The notes beneath the pieces were generated by a model. That model saw nothing but the letters and a program-made list of their open reading frames with translations, searched no databases and had not been told where the DNA came from. Shown one piece after another: positions 22,394 to 31,532 of a stretch of DNA of 35,219 bases (position 1 is its first letter; each line of letters starts with the position of its first letter). The DNA is from a virus. The stretch covers positions 1 to 35,219 of IMG/VR virus record IMGVR_UViG_3300010885_056715; one strand, written 5' to 3'. The translations under genes and the position numbers were made by a program.

Positions 22394-22912
22394 ATGACAG
22401 ACCCCACAAGCATTCTCGCCGTCGTCCATGTCGGCGGGCGCGGCGACCCCGCGCTCGACCGCGAGAGCCCCGATCTGAGCGCCGCCGTCACCGCCCATGC
22501 GCGCGACCGCGACGCCGCCTCGCTCGACGCCTTGCGCCTGTGTGCAAAGACCGGCCGACGCGCGCACGAGTTCCATTTGACGCCGCTGCCCCCGGCAGCG
22601 ATGTTCAACCTCACGGCCCTCGAAGATGATCGCCAGCGAGCGCTCGCGGCCTTCCGAGCGGCCTGTTTCGCGGTGGTCGACGGCGACGGCGTGCGCCACG
22701 AGGCGAAGCTCTCGAGCGGCGCGCACGGTGGTCGGCGCGAGGTCGGTACGTATACCCAGGCGCCATTCGAGTGGTTCGAGCGGTGGTCGACGGCGTGCGG
22801 CCTTGAGGCGATCGTTGAGGCTGGAGCTGTCGCGCTCCGTCGCGCCGAGGTGTCCCCTGAGGATGTGGGTTTTTACTGGCCGTTGGCTGGGGTGCGACGG
22901 CTCATGCTCTAG
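22394..22912 (+). CDS. Tail assembly chaperone, short (gpG-like) form
   Basis: A 172-residue protein starting MTDPTSILAVVHVGGRGDPA. Its gene lies between tube and tape measure, and the reading frame contains a slippery heptamer near the end followed by an overlapping -1 frame open to 23358. This is the usual arrangement of gpG/gpGT tail assembly chaperones, which coat the tape measure while the tube polymerises. The sequence itself shows an alpha/beta core (EFHLTPLPPAAMFNLTAL). The assignment depends on context. Confidence 0.65.
   Translation: MTDPTSILAVVHVGGRGDPALDRESPDLSAAVTAHARDRDAASLDALRLCAKTGRRAHEFHLTPLPPAAMFNLTALEDDRQRALAAFRAACFAVVDGDGVRHEAKLSSGAHGGRREVGTYTQAPFEWFERWSTACGLEAIVEAGAVALRRAEVSPEDVGFYWPLAGVRRLML
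22867..22873 (+). promoter_or_regulatory. Probable -1 ribosomal frameshift site
   Basis: GGGTTTT is in phase as G-GGT-TTT within the gpG-like frame (GTG GGT TTT TAC), the X-XXY-YYZ pattern that permits -1 slippage. After slippage translation continues at 22873 and stays open to 23358. Confidence 0.6.
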
Positions 22913-23358
22913 GCCCCGTCCGCAAGGCGTGCGGGTGCCATTACCGCGAGGCCCAGCGCGCCGCTGCCGACCTCGATGACGACACCGAAGCACGCGCTGC
23001 GCACCTCTGCGCCGGGTGGGGCTGCGGTACGCCGGCCGAGAAGCGCACCCCCACCCACGATGCGCTCGCGGCTCGGGTCGCAATGATCCAGGGGCTCCCG
23101 GCAACGCCTACGGGATGCCCTTTCGCGCCGCTCTACCACCACGCTCCACCGTTGGTGCTCCGCGCAACGAGGGGCCTTTCGCGCATGGAGCAGGGCATCG
23201 CCGACGCGAGCGCGTTCCCTGGGGGCGTGACCGCGGTGGACCTCGCCGCGCTCGACGTGCTGCGCCGTGGTCGGGCGGCACGCGATGCCTCCGACGACGC
23301 GCACCGCGAAAAGGAGCGAAAGCAGCGCGATCTCGCACAGAAAGCATCACAAACATGA
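22873..23358 (+). CDS. Frameshift extension of tail chaperone (gpT-like part)
   Basis: This -1 frame is open from the slippery site to the TGA at 23358, giving 161 residues after the shift and a fusion of about 321 residues. It has no ATG or GTG until 23083, so expression needs the frameshift. Protein-like features start well before that codon: KACGCHYREAQRAAADLDDD and LCAGWGCG form a C-x-C...H/C...C pattern that may bind zinc. The end is a basic helix (REKERKQRDLAQKASQT). In lambda the T part of gpGT contacts tail tube subunits. Confidence 0.62.
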   Translation, partial: LLAVGWGATAHALGPVRKACGCHYREAQRAAADLDDDTEARAAHLCAGWGCGTPAEKRTPTHDALAARVAMIQGLPATPTGCPFAPLYHHAPPLVLRATRGLSRMEQGIADASAFPGGVTAVDLAALDVLRRGRAARDASDDAHREKERKQRDLAQKASQT

Positions 23359-23534
23359 AGGCTACCGCCGTGATTCTGATCGACCTCGACCTCGACGACC
23401 TCGCCGCGGGCGATCCGCAGACCGAAACGGCCCGCGACGTCGTACGCGCGGTCTGCGAGGCCTCGCGCCACCGCCTCGTCGCCTCGGGCGTCCGCGTCAC
23501 AGACGTGCGTGCCGCCCTCACGGATTACTCATGA
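23355..23534 (+). CDS. Small hypothetical protein before the tape measure
   Basis: A 59-residue protein starting MKATAVILIDLDLDDLAAGD at an ATGA overlap and ending in an ATGA overlap. It reads as a strand followed by two helices (ETARDVVRAVCEASRHRLVA). No family recognised. Confidence 0.6.
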   Translation: MKATAVILIDLDLDDLAAGDPQTETARDVVRAVCEASRHRLVASGVRVTDVRAALTDYS

Positions 23535-25699
23535 CAACCCTCGACATCAGTGGCCGTGTAGACCCCGCCTTCCTTGCGGGGCTGCGCTCTGTGGGCGAGG
23601 GCATGGGGACAGTCGCGGAAAAGACGCGGGCTGCGAGCGCAGAGGCAGAGTCGAGCGTCAACCGGATGCGCCGCCTGGCCGACGCGTTCAACGAGATGCA
23701 CACGATGATTTCGACGGTTGTGGGGACCGTGAGCAGGTTTGTCACCGCGACCGCAGAGCTCACCGCGGAACAGTCACATCTCGATGACATGAGCGCTCGG
23801 CTGGGCCTGAACTTCGACCAGGCCGCAGGGGCCGCGGGTCGCTTCGTCGACGAGGTGGATGTGATGAACACCGCGGGCGCCTTCGCCGCGCGTGGCATCC
23901 ACTTGACGCAGGTTGAACTCGACGCGATGACCCACTCCGCCGCGCGGATGGCGCAGCAGACTGGCGTCGAAACGTCGGCGGCGCTCAATACGCTGGAGGA
24001 GGCGCTGATCCGTGGCCGCGAGCGTGGGCTGGCCCCCTTCGGTGCGGAGATCTCCGCAACCGCGGCGCATGGCTACAGCCTCACCGAGGGGCTCGCTGCG
24101 TTGGTCGCGCAAGAGGGGCACATGGAGAGCGCGACCGACGACGCGCGCACGTCTGCCGCGGGCCTCTCGGACAGCTTTGGGGACGTGGCTCGCGGGGCAG
24201 CGACCTTCGCCGCGAATATCATCGGACTGCCGTCCATCCTCGCGGACGTGTCGCGCGCCGCGGGAGGGCTCGCCACCGACCTCGCAGAGATCAACCGCCT
24301 CGAGCGCGAGCAAGAATCGCGCACTGCCGAAGGAGGCGCGCGGGCACGAGCGCTGTCGGAGTTCGCCACAGCCCAGCACACCTCAGGGCAGATCGCAGAC
24401 CGACTTGGCGCCGCACGTACAAGCATCGCCGTCGCCAACATCAACGAAATGACTACAGCCCAGATCGTGGCAATGACGCAGCGGATCGGCTCGGTCAACA
24501 CCCGCCTCGCCACCACGGGCCAGCCCATCGACCTCGCAGGTGCGGCGCTTGGCGCGCTGCGCCCGGCATCTGGGTCCCGCATCGTGCTCGACACACGCGT
24601 AGGCGGCCAGGACCCTTTTCTGGCATCGGCGACACGATCCGAGGAGGAACTTCAGCGGGCCTCCCACGGTACGGTTATCTCCGTCACGGCCGACCGGGCC
24701 GAGCTGCTCGCGGTCTACCGGGAGGCGGGTCAGGCGCTTGCGACAGAGCGGGCGGCAGAGGCTGCGCGCGTCCGAGCCGCGGCCGAAGCGGAACGGCTCG
24801 CCCGGCTCCACGGCACTGAGGACGCCGAAGGCGCAGGCGGTGGTCGTGGTGGTGGTCGTGGCGGGGAGACCGCCGCTCAGCGGGCGCAGGCTGCGATGGC
24901 CTCGCAGGCAGGCGCTGCGAGAATGGTCGCTGCGATGGAGGCCGACGCCATTGAGCGTCGAGTCGCGCTCATGGCGCGCAACGTCGCGATTACGGATGCG
25001 ATGATTGCGTCTGGCGCAACCGCGACCGCTGCCGCCAACGACAACGAGAATTCGCAATCGGACATGGCCGATGCTCTCGCCGACAAGGAGCGCCGACGGC
25101 TCGACAGTCTGCGCGAGGCCCACGAGAGCTACACGGGCCGTCTCGCGGAGCTCAACGAAGACCGCGTCCATGGGTCGCAGTTGGCTGCAGAACTCACAAA
25201 CGACGCGTTTGGCCTGATGGGCAAAGCTCTCGCCACGCACACACAGGCCTTTATTGACGGGCGCGAGTCCGTCGGCACCGCACTGCAAGGGATGTTGGCC
25301 GACACCCTCAAGAGCGTCGGCCAGGAGGCAATCGTGAAGGGGGCGATGGAGATAGCGCACGGCGTCGCTGCGCTCGCAGGCGTCTACACCGCGCCGCTGG
25401 CCCCGGGGCATTTCGCCGCCGGTGCTGCCTACATTGGCGTAGGAGCGTTGGCGAGCATCGCTGGCGCCGCCCTCACCCCTGCGCCCTCCGCGCCCAGCGC
25501 GGGTGCAGGTGCAGGCAACCGCGGCGCAACGGGCCTCCTGAGCGACCGCGCGAGCGGGGGAAGCGACACGATGGCACCCATCAACATCAACTACTACGCG
25601 CCCGTAATCGGCGGCCGCGAGTCCGCCGACTACGAGGTCGCGCAGCGGCTCTCACGCTATGACGACGCGGGCCGCGCGCGGATGCAGAGGGCCGCGTGA
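23531..25699 (+). CDS. Tail tape measure protein
   Basis: A 722-residue protein starting MTTLDISGRVDPAFLAGLRS at an ATGA overlap. It is the second-longest protein of the window and is dominated by Ala-rich helices, with a Gly-rich linker (AGGGRGGGRGGE) in the middle and hydrophobic segments near the C-terminus (HGVAALAGVYTAPLAPGH and AAYIGVGALASIAGAAL), as in tape measures that insert into the membrane during DNA injection. It sets tail length. Position after the frameshifted chaperone supports this. Confidence 0.85.
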   Translation: MTTLDISGRVDPAFLAGLRSVGEGMGTVAEKTRAASAEAESSVNRMRRLADAFNEMHTMISTVVGTVSRFVTATAELTAEQSHLDDMSARLGLNFDQAAGAAGRFVDEVDVMNTAGAFAARGIHLTQVELDAMTHSAARMAQQTGVETSAALNTLEEALIRGRERGLAPFGAEISATAAHGYSLTEGLAALVAQEGHMESATDDARTSAAGLSDSFGDVARGAATFAANIIGLPSILADVSRAAGGLATDLAEINRLEREQESRTAEGGARARALSEFATAQHTSGQIADRLGAARTSIAVANINEMTTAQIVAMTQRIGSVNTRLATTGQPIDLAGAALGALRPASGSRIVLDTRVGGQDPFLASATRSEEELQRASHGTVISVTADRAELLAVYREAGQALATERAAEAARVRAAAEAERLARLHGTEDAEGAGGGRGGGRGGETAAQRAQAAMASQAGAARMVAAMEADAIERRVALMARNVAITDAMIASGATATAAANDNENSQSDMADALADKERRRLDSLREAHESYTGRLAELNEDRVHGSQLAAELTNDAFGLMGKALATHTQAFIDGRESVGTALQGMLADTLKSVGQEAIVKGAMEIAHGVAALAGVYTAPLAPGHFAAGAAYIGVGALASIAGAALTPAPSAPSAGAGAGNRGATGLLSDRASGGSDTMAPININYYAPVIGGRESADYEVAQRLSRYDDAGRARMQRAA

Positions 25700-26577
25700 C
25701 CCTTGCCGCTACCAGCGCCTTCGCTCCAGATTTCGCCCACACCGCCTCCGCGGCCGACGTGACGCTGACCTTCCCCACGGGCTCCCCCGTCACCGTCGTC
25801 CTCACGACCGGCACCTATCGCATGTGGCTCGCGCCGTCCGCCGGCTGCTACCTCCGCGCGCTCGCGTCGGCTGTTGCGGCGGCGGTGACTGCGGCCCGCA
25901 GCGTGACATACACGGGCATCGCATCGCTCTCCGCGGCGGGCATCTTCACGCTGCGCCTGGTCAGCGCAGGTGCCGCGCCGACCTCCGTGACCTTCGCCGC
26001 GCCGATGTGGCGACGCCTCGGAATGGCGAGTGCCACTCCGTCGCTGTCGAGCGGCGGCGGGATCACCGACGTGGTCGCCCAGCTGCCGGTGATGGGCCTC
26101 GCGCTCCTTTCTGCGACAAAGCACGGGCCATGGTTGCCTCAGCAAGCAGGCGGCGCTGAGCAGACCACCGGCGGGCTGGTGTACGCCGTCGCCGCGGCGC
26201 TCACGTCATGGCAGCGCGCACACGCGGTCAGCTTCCAGCCAACGACGCCTGATATGCGCGCAGCCCAAAGCGCAGACGCATCGGCGCTGCTCCCGGCGCC
26301 CGCGTACATGGGCGCGCTCGGGTCCGTGGCGACGGCGCGCGAATGGTCGGTGCTCGACGTGCTCTACGCCGCGCGCAACGCCCGTTGTGGGCTCGCACTC
26401 GACAACTGGCTAGCCGTGCGCACGGACACCAACGAGGCATTCTTCTCGGGGTACGTCGGTCCCGCGTCGCTGCTATCGCCCGCACTCACGGCGCCTGATG
26501 AAACATGGGACGCGTGGGCCGAGTGGACCCTTAACGTCGTGCTCCCCGTCGCCTCGCAGGCAATTACTCGCGCATGA
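25696..26577 (+). CDS. Putative distal tail protein
   Basis: A 293-residue protein from GTG at 25696 (GTGA overlap), directly after the tape measure. It is beta rich with segments such as ADVTLTFPTGSPVTVVLTTG and a Trp-rich C-terminus (WDAWAEWTLNVVLPV). The position matches the distal tail (Dit) protein that caps the tube and anchors the tip complex. No diagnostic motif seen. Confidence 0.55.
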   Translation: MTLAATSAFAPDFAHTASAADVTLTFPTGSPVTVVLTTGTYRMWLAPSAGCYLRALASAVAAAVTAARSVTYTGIASLSAAGIFTLRLVSAGAAPTSVTFAAPMWRRLGMASATPSLSSGGGITDVVAQLPVMGLALLSATKHGPWLPQQAGGAEQTTGGLVYAVAAALTSWQRAHAVSFQPTTPDMRAAQSADASALLPAPAYMGALGSVATAREWSVLDVLYAARNARCGLALDNWLAVRTDTNEAFFSGYVGPASLLSPALTAPDETWDAWAEWTLNVVLPVASQAITRA

Positions 26578-29261
26578 GCACCACGACCACGTATCTCGAT
26601 TGGGCCACGACACTCGCTCCTGGCGCGCAGATCGTCCCGGTGATCCTCGTAGCAGGCGTCCCAGTGGTCCTGACGCCCGCGGGTGTGCGCCCCACCATGG
26701 TGGCGATGACCATTGGCGTCCCCGATTCGTTGTGGTGGCCGGGCGGCGGCACGCTCACGGAGACGCTCCCTGATGCGTCCACCTTCGATCCGGTGGCAGA
26801 CCTCCTCGACCCACGCGAGACTTTCGAGGTGTACGAGAGTGTTAGCGTCCTCAAGGGCGACGTCCGTGTGGAAGCGCTCACATTCTCCATGGTGGACACC
26901 GACGGCCTCGCGACGGCCCTTCTGAGCGCGCGGGAGGGGCGTCTGTCGCAGCTGCTCGCGAGCGAGGTGAATGCGACCGACACGAGCATCCCCCTCGTGT
27001 CGTCCAGCGGCTTCCCCGCGTCGGGCATCGCCTGTCTCGGCCGCGAGACGTTTCTCTACTCATCGGTCAGCGGCAACAACCTGGTCACGTCGCTCGTCAC
27101 CCGCGGGAAGTACGGCTCCCCCGTGCGCCTCCATGGCGCTCCCGCGTCGCATCTCCCGCTCGTGACGGCAGGCGGCCCACGGCATTGGCAGTCGCGCCTC
27201 GCGACCCTGTGGCTGTGCGCGCTCTCGGCCGACGGCACAACCCTCACTGACCCGACGCTCTTCTACGCCGGGACCATCGGCGCGGGAGTGCAGTTAAAGG
27301 GCAACCTCTCGCGATGGTCTGTCCCCATTGACCACGTGACCGAGAGTCTGTCGCGCAAGATAAACACCGCGCCGATCGACCTCTACGGCTTCGCGCACTA
27401 TTCCACCTCGCCCGAATACCACCCGCTGTGCGTGGCGTATGCGACGACCCCGCACCCAGTCCGCGACGCGCTCGCATTGCAGTGGTCGACCACCAACGCG
27501 AACGACAACGGTGGCTGGCACCCGTCGTTGCATTCCTTCGTCGAGGCCGCCAACCGTACGTACTCCAGTGGCACCACCGGCAGCGGGTCCATCGAGGTCG
27601 ACAGCGCCGGGAAGCTGGTTGTGCGCCAGCAAGGGTCCAACGCCTCGCCGCGCTGGTTTGGTGCAACCGCCTGCTGGGACCTCAACGTCCTGAGCGACTA
27701 TCGGGTCGACGACGACACTACCCCCGCCGCGTGGGTCAGCCGTGCCGCCGCGCCCGAGGCCTGTTTTCTGCTCAAGGGGTGGGTAAAGATCCCCATGCAG
27801 GCGGACTTCGCGCGCATCCCCACGACGCTCGCCTGGACGGCTACGACCACCGACGGCTCGGCCGGGTACGCCGCGCTCTCCCTCGTAGCGGACACCCGCG
27901 GTGGCGCGGGGATGGTCGCGACGATCCTCGAACGCCGAGCAGACGCGGACAGCGGCTCCGTCCTCGTGCTCCCCTCGACCGCATGGGACCCGCTGTGCGT
28001 AAAGCGCACCCCGGCAAAGCTGGGCATCATCGCGCGCGGCGCGTCCGTCGTCGCCACGTTGCGAGCGGCGGCGCTGGGCATCGACGCGCTTACGGGGCAG
28101 GACCTGGCCGATAGCGCGGTCGATTGGGACCACCTCGAGCGAGCCTTCGCAGACGCGGGCTCTCCCGGCCTGCCGCAAGCGCGGGAATACCGCTTCGTGA
28201 GCGGCTCCGACTCGCTCATCAGCGTGCTCATTGGCGAGATGCGCCTGCGCGGGATGTGTCTCGCGATGCGCTTCGGCAAGATCACTGGCGTCCGCCTCGC
28301 GAGCGTCTCCGATGCGGAGGCCGTTGCCGCCACAATCACCGAGAGCGACCTTCTGGCCGAAGATGGGAAGGAAATCCCCGTCGAAGTGGTGGACAACACG
28401 GAGCCGCTTGCGACCTCGGTCGCCTTCTCCGTGCTCAACGGCACCGACACGCCCACTGTCGTCACAATCGCAGACACGACGTTCACCGACGAGTTCGGCA
28501 GTGGAGAAAAGGTCGAGTGCTCGGCCCTCCTCGCAGTCCCCGAGTCCATCGCGCCCGGCGTGGTCGCCGCGCTTGCGCCGCTCTACGCCGCCGCGCAGCA
28601 GATCCTCGGCCCTCTCGCGGAGCCGTCTCGCGCGATTCGTCTCGCGCTGACGCCGCTGCTCATGGGCCTGCAGACCGGGCAGCTGGTGGCACTCACACAC
28701 AGCCGCATCCCGGCGTGGACGGGTGGCCGAGGTGTCGCCGCTGTCTGCCAGGTGGCCGAGGTGCGCCGGGTGCTCTTCGGCGGACGCCTCCGCGCGACCG
28801 CAGTCCTACGCCTTCAGTCGTCGGTCAGCGGTAGCTACTGCCCTGAAGCGATCATTGCCGCGGGTGGGCTTACCGGCGGCAGCCCAGTGGTCACGCTCGA
28901 TCTGACGACGGGGTGGGGGCCGCAGTGCCACGCGCAGGACCACACGGCTGCGGGTGCCGCAGCGACCTCCCCGACGCAGGGCTTCGCGGTGGGTGACGTG
29001 GTGGTGCTCTCGGCGCTCAGCGACCGCACACCGATCGCGGATGAGCAGCGGACCATCGTCGCGGTTGGCCAAGGGACGATCACCCTCGACAGCGCCCCGA
29101 GCGCTGGGATGGTGTCGCAGGCCGCGAGCGCCTACGGTGCCACGTTGCGGTGGGCTGCTTGGGGGAGCGCTACGGCGCGGCAGCACAAGGGATTTGCGTG
29201 GGTCGCGGATGCGACGACGGGGCTTGTGGGTGGCGCTGAGGGGAAGCGGTGGGCCTCGTAG
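26574..29261 (+). CDS. Large tail tip / tail-associated protein
   Basis: An 895-residue protein, the longest in the window, starting MSTTTTYLDWATTLAPGAQI at an ATGA overlap. Early segments (ETFEVYESVSVLKGDVRVEA, then FLYSSVSGNNLVTSLVTRGK) and its size and location resemble hub or central fibre proteins at the tail tip. The middle contains possible carbohydrate-binding-like beta stretches, and the end (VGDVVVLSALSDRTPIADEQ) is also beta rich. It ends in TAG TAG. Probably contacts the cell surface. Confidence 0.65.
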   Translation: MSTTTTYLDWATTLAPGAQIVPVILVAGVPVVLTPAGVRPTMVAMTIGVPDSLWWPGGGTLTETLPDASTFDPVADLLDPRETFEVYESVSVLKGDVRVEALTFSMVDTDGLATALLSAREGRLSQLLASEVNATDTSIPLVSSSGFPASGIACLGRETFLYSSVSGNNLVTSLVTRGKYGSPVRLHGAPASHLPLVTAGGPRHWQSRLATLWLCALSADGTTLTDPTLFYAGTIGAGVQLKGNLSRWSVPIDHVTESLSRKINTAPIDLYGFAHYSTSPEYHPLCVAYATTPHPVRDALALQWSTTNANDNGGWHPSLHSFVEAANRTYSSGTTGSGSIEVDSAGKLVVRQQGSNASPRWFGATACWDLNVLSDYRVDDDTTPAAWVSRAAAPEACFLLKGWVKIPMQADFARIPTTLAWTATTTDGSAGYAALSLVADTRGGAGMVATILERRADADSGSVLVLPSTAWDPLCVKRTPAKLGIIARGASVVATLRAAALGIDALTGQDLADSAVDWDHLERAFADAGSPGLPQAREYRFVSGSDSLISVLIGEMRLRGMCLAMRFGKITGVRLASVSDAEAVAATITESDLLAEDGKEIPVEVVDNTEPLATSVAFSVLNGTDTPTVVTIADTTFTDEFGSGEKVECSALLAVPESIAPGVVAALAPLYAAAQQILGPLAEPSRAIRLALTPLLMGLQTGQLVALTHSRIPAWTGGRGVAAVCQVAEVRRVLFGGRLRATAVLRLQSSVSGSYCPEAIIAAGGLTGGSPVVTLDLTTGWGPQCHAQDHTAAGAAATSPTQGFAVGDVVVLSALSDRTPIADEQRTIVAVGQGTITLDSAPSAGMVSQAASAYGATLRWAAWGSATARQHKGFAWVADATTGLVGGAEGKRWAS

Positions 29262-29358
29262 TAGACATCCCGAGGACATCGCGCCATTCTCCCCCTCGCA
29301 GACGTGCGTCTGGGGCTACCGCTGCCCGCCGCTACCTGCTCCCGCAGCCTCCCGCTAG
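29230..29358 (+). CDS. Possible very small ORF between tail genes
   Basis: A frame with GTG at 29230 and stop at 29358 would encode about 42 residues, including HPEDIAPFSPSQTCVWGYRC, which looks protein-like. Its stop is immediately followed by the GTG of the next gene. It overlaps the preceding gene by 32 bases and has no clear ribosome binding site. It could also be non-coding. Confidence 0.25.
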   Translation: MALRGSGGPRSRHPEDIAPFSPSQTCVWGYRCPPLPAPAASR

Positions 29359-30057
29359 GTGCCAATGCCACCCCCACAGACCAACTGGCAAACGATCACC
29401 CCGGCGCGGTGGATCGACCTCCCCGCATCCGGCGGCGCGGACGACCGCTTCCGCGCAGGGCAACCGCTCTCCAGCGGGCTGATGCAGATCGCCGCGAACA
29501 ACGCCACGCTCGCGGCCTACGAGAATGGGCTCAGGACGTTGTGGAACCACCCAGGACAGACGGACATCGCGGGCCTACTAGGCTGGGGCCCCCGCGCGGG
29601 GCTGGGTGTCGCTGCCGAGGACTTCCCGTGGGACAGCGACCCGTTCGGTTCGGGGTCTGTCATGCTCCTCTTCGCAGGAGTCCATCGCATCCGGCAGACG
29701 CCCTATGGACAATGGCCGCGCGTCCAGCTTCGGGCGCGCATGTCCTGCGCCGGCGGCTCCACCGCGGGGCTCATCCTCGTGGGACGACCGCGGCTAGGCC
29801 GACCGCAGCCGGGCGACCTACTCGACCACCAGACCGTCACGAGCGCCACGATGACCGACGTGACCTGCACACTTGCGCCACTCAACGCACACGTCGGGCT
29901 TCGCGACTCCGCTCCGCGGGATGAACGCTCCGTACCGTCGCCTTCGCCCGCAGAGCAAGGACGCGACCCTGTGATGGCCTTCTACGTCGGCGCGTACACC
30001 AATGGCGCAGGCAAAGCGCTTGTGCGCGGCCTCTCCCTCCATCTCACCGACCCCTGA
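29359..30057 (+). CDS. Putative minor tail protein
   Basis: A 232-residue protein starting MPMPPPQTNWQTITPARWID from GTG at 29359, with an ATG at 29365 as an alternative. It has Trp/Gly-rich beta features (GQWPRVQLRARMSCAGG) and ends KALVRGLSLHLTDP. It sits among the tail tip genes. No family recognised. Confidence 0.6.
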   Translation: MPMPPPQTNWQTITPARWIDLPASGGADDRFRAGQPLSSGLMQIAANNATLAAYENGLRTLWNHPGQTDIAGLLGWGPRAGLGVAAEDFPWDSDPFGSGSVMLLFAGVHRIRQTPYGQWPRVQLRARMSCAGGSTAGLILVGRPRLGRPQPGDLLDHQTVTSATMTDVTCTLAPLNAHVGLRDSAPRDERSVPSPSPAEQGRDPVMAFYVGAYTNGAGKALVRGLSLHLTDP

Positions 30058-30060
30058 CCT

Positions 30061-31116
30061 ATGGCCATCACCCCCCGCCTCCTGCACACGCCTGTGGTGT
30101 GGTCGCAGCCGCGCGCCACCCTCCGCACGGCGCAAGGTAGTCACGGGCGCGAGCTCGCCGACCTCGCCAACGACGCCGCGAGCGGCCACTGCGGCCAGCG
30201 CGCGACGATTGCTCGCAACCAGGGCGGCACCTTCCACCTCTTCCTGCACGCGGCGACGACCGCGCGCTTCTACGAGGTCGCCTTTAGCGTCGGGTGGCGC
30301 GGCACTTACAGTGTGCCCGACGGGACAAAGGTCGCCCTCGCGATCACCGACGGCGCGGCAACGGTCACGGCCTCGTTGGAGATACCCACCGCGCTCCAGG
30401 GGTCGAGCGCCTCCCGGTGGCCGGGGCTCGCTGCAAGTGGCACGCGCCTCGACAGCCTCAACCGCGTGGTGGCGCACCTCGACCGCCTCGCGCTCATCTC
30501 CGCCGGTCTCTCGGCCTCGAGCGTGTGGCGGTGGCAATTCCAAGTGACATGCGGCTCGACCACCTGCTGCGAGGCCCTCGAGGTGGCAGAGTTGTCCCGC
30601 TTTGGCCTCGACACCGCCGACGCGTACGGTGACGACCCGCAGCGCTACCAGCCGCGGGGGATCATCACTGACGCGCTCGTCCGCACTGGCGCGACGCTCG
30701 AAGCCGCATATGACCTCGGTCGGCGGACCTACCACGCGACGTCGCTCGACGAGGCGGCTCCCGATGTCGTGACCGCAGGCAGCTATGGTGCAATCCCCGG
30801 GTCGCAGACGGAGACGTCTGGCGTCGCCCTTCCGTGGACCGTTCGACCACGCCGGATCAAGGGAGAGCCCGCAGTGCTCTTCGGCGTGAGGTACAAGACG
30901 AGTGGCGCCGGGGCAGGCTCGCTGCGGCTCTACACGGGCGGTGCGGGGTCGCCCTACACGCTAGCGCTGCCCGGCACGTCAAACGCCTGGTCCGACGTCC
31001 TGACTGGCGCGGGCGCGCTCGCGGATGCTGCGACCGATACGCTCCGCTTCCGCGGACAGGTGGCCTCCGGGTCGCTGTCCATCGCGTCCTATTGGGTGAT
31101 CGACGCCCCCGTCTGA
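30061..31116 (+). CDS. Putative minor tail / baseplate protein
   Basis: A 351-residue protein starting MAITPRLLHTPVVWSQPRAT, three bases after the previous stop. Beta-rich, with a Cys-containing segment (FQVTCGSTTCCEALEVAELS) and a C-terminal region of Gly/Ser-rich strands (GSLRLYTGGAGSPYTLALPG) that suggests a jelly-roll or carbohydrate-binding domain. Likely part of the tail tip. The exact role is not visible. Confidence 0.6.
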   Translation: MAITPRLLHTPVVWSQPRATLRTAQGSHGRELADLANDAASGHCGQRATIARNQGGTFHLFLHAATTARFYEVAFSVGWRGTYSVPDGTKVALAITDGAATVTASLEIPTALQGSSASRWPGLAASGTRLDSLNRVVAHLDRLALISAGLSASSVWRWQFQVTCGSTTCCEALEVAELSRFGLDTADAYGDDPQRYQPRGIITDALVRTGATLEAAYDLGRRTYHATSLDEAAPDVVTAGSYGAIPGSQTETSGVALPWTVRPRRIKGEPAVLFGVRYKTSGAGAGSLRLYTGGAGSPYTLALPGTSNAWSDVLTGAGALADAATDTLRFRGQVASGSLSIASYWVIDAPV

Positions 31117-31202
31117 TCGCCTTCCGACCGTCCTCCCCGCTCTCCCGTCGCGCCCCCTCCGCGACGCCGACTCGTCACGCATCACCCCCACGGAGCCCCA
31201 TT

Positions 31203-31532
31203 TTGCGCAACATCGAATACGCCCCCGCGGCGGTCGCCATCGTCACGTCTGCCTCGCCCACAGCCACCATCGTGCGGCCAGCGCTGACGGTCATGTCTCT
31301 GCTCTCGACGCTCGCGTGCGTCTCGGGCGGCAATATCACCGCGCTCAGCGTTGCCCGCACCCTCGACGGCGTGACGTTCGGCCCAGCCCGGCCCATCACC
31401 ACGGGCCTCCCGCTCGCAGCGGGACAGTCGCTGGACATCGACATCCTCGATGAACCCTCGATCGCGTACAGGTTCCGGATTACCGCTGCATCGGCGGGCA
31501 CGGCAACGCTGACCTCGCGAGGTGTCGTATGA
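31203..31532 (+). CDS. Small structural protein with TTG start
   Basis: A 109-residue protein that begins at TTG (31203), the only start in phase after GGAG (31192-31195); the first residues are MRNIEYAPAAVAIVTSASPT. It has an Ig-like beta pattern (SVARTLDGVTFGPARP, then IAYRFRITAASAGTATLTSR), common in tail accessory proteins. The 86-base gap before it is pyrimidine rich with no clear signal. It ends in an ATGA overlap with the fibre gene. Confidence 0.55.
   Translation: MRNIEYAPAAVAIVTSASPTATIVRPALTVMSLLSTLACVSGGNITALSVARTLDGVTFGPARPITTGLPLAAGQSLDIDILDEPSIAYRFRITAASAGTATLTSRGVV

Noticed and set aside
27294-28700. 468-codon open frame on the minus strand
   Set aside because: It is antisense to the large tail tip gene and has low-complexity composition.
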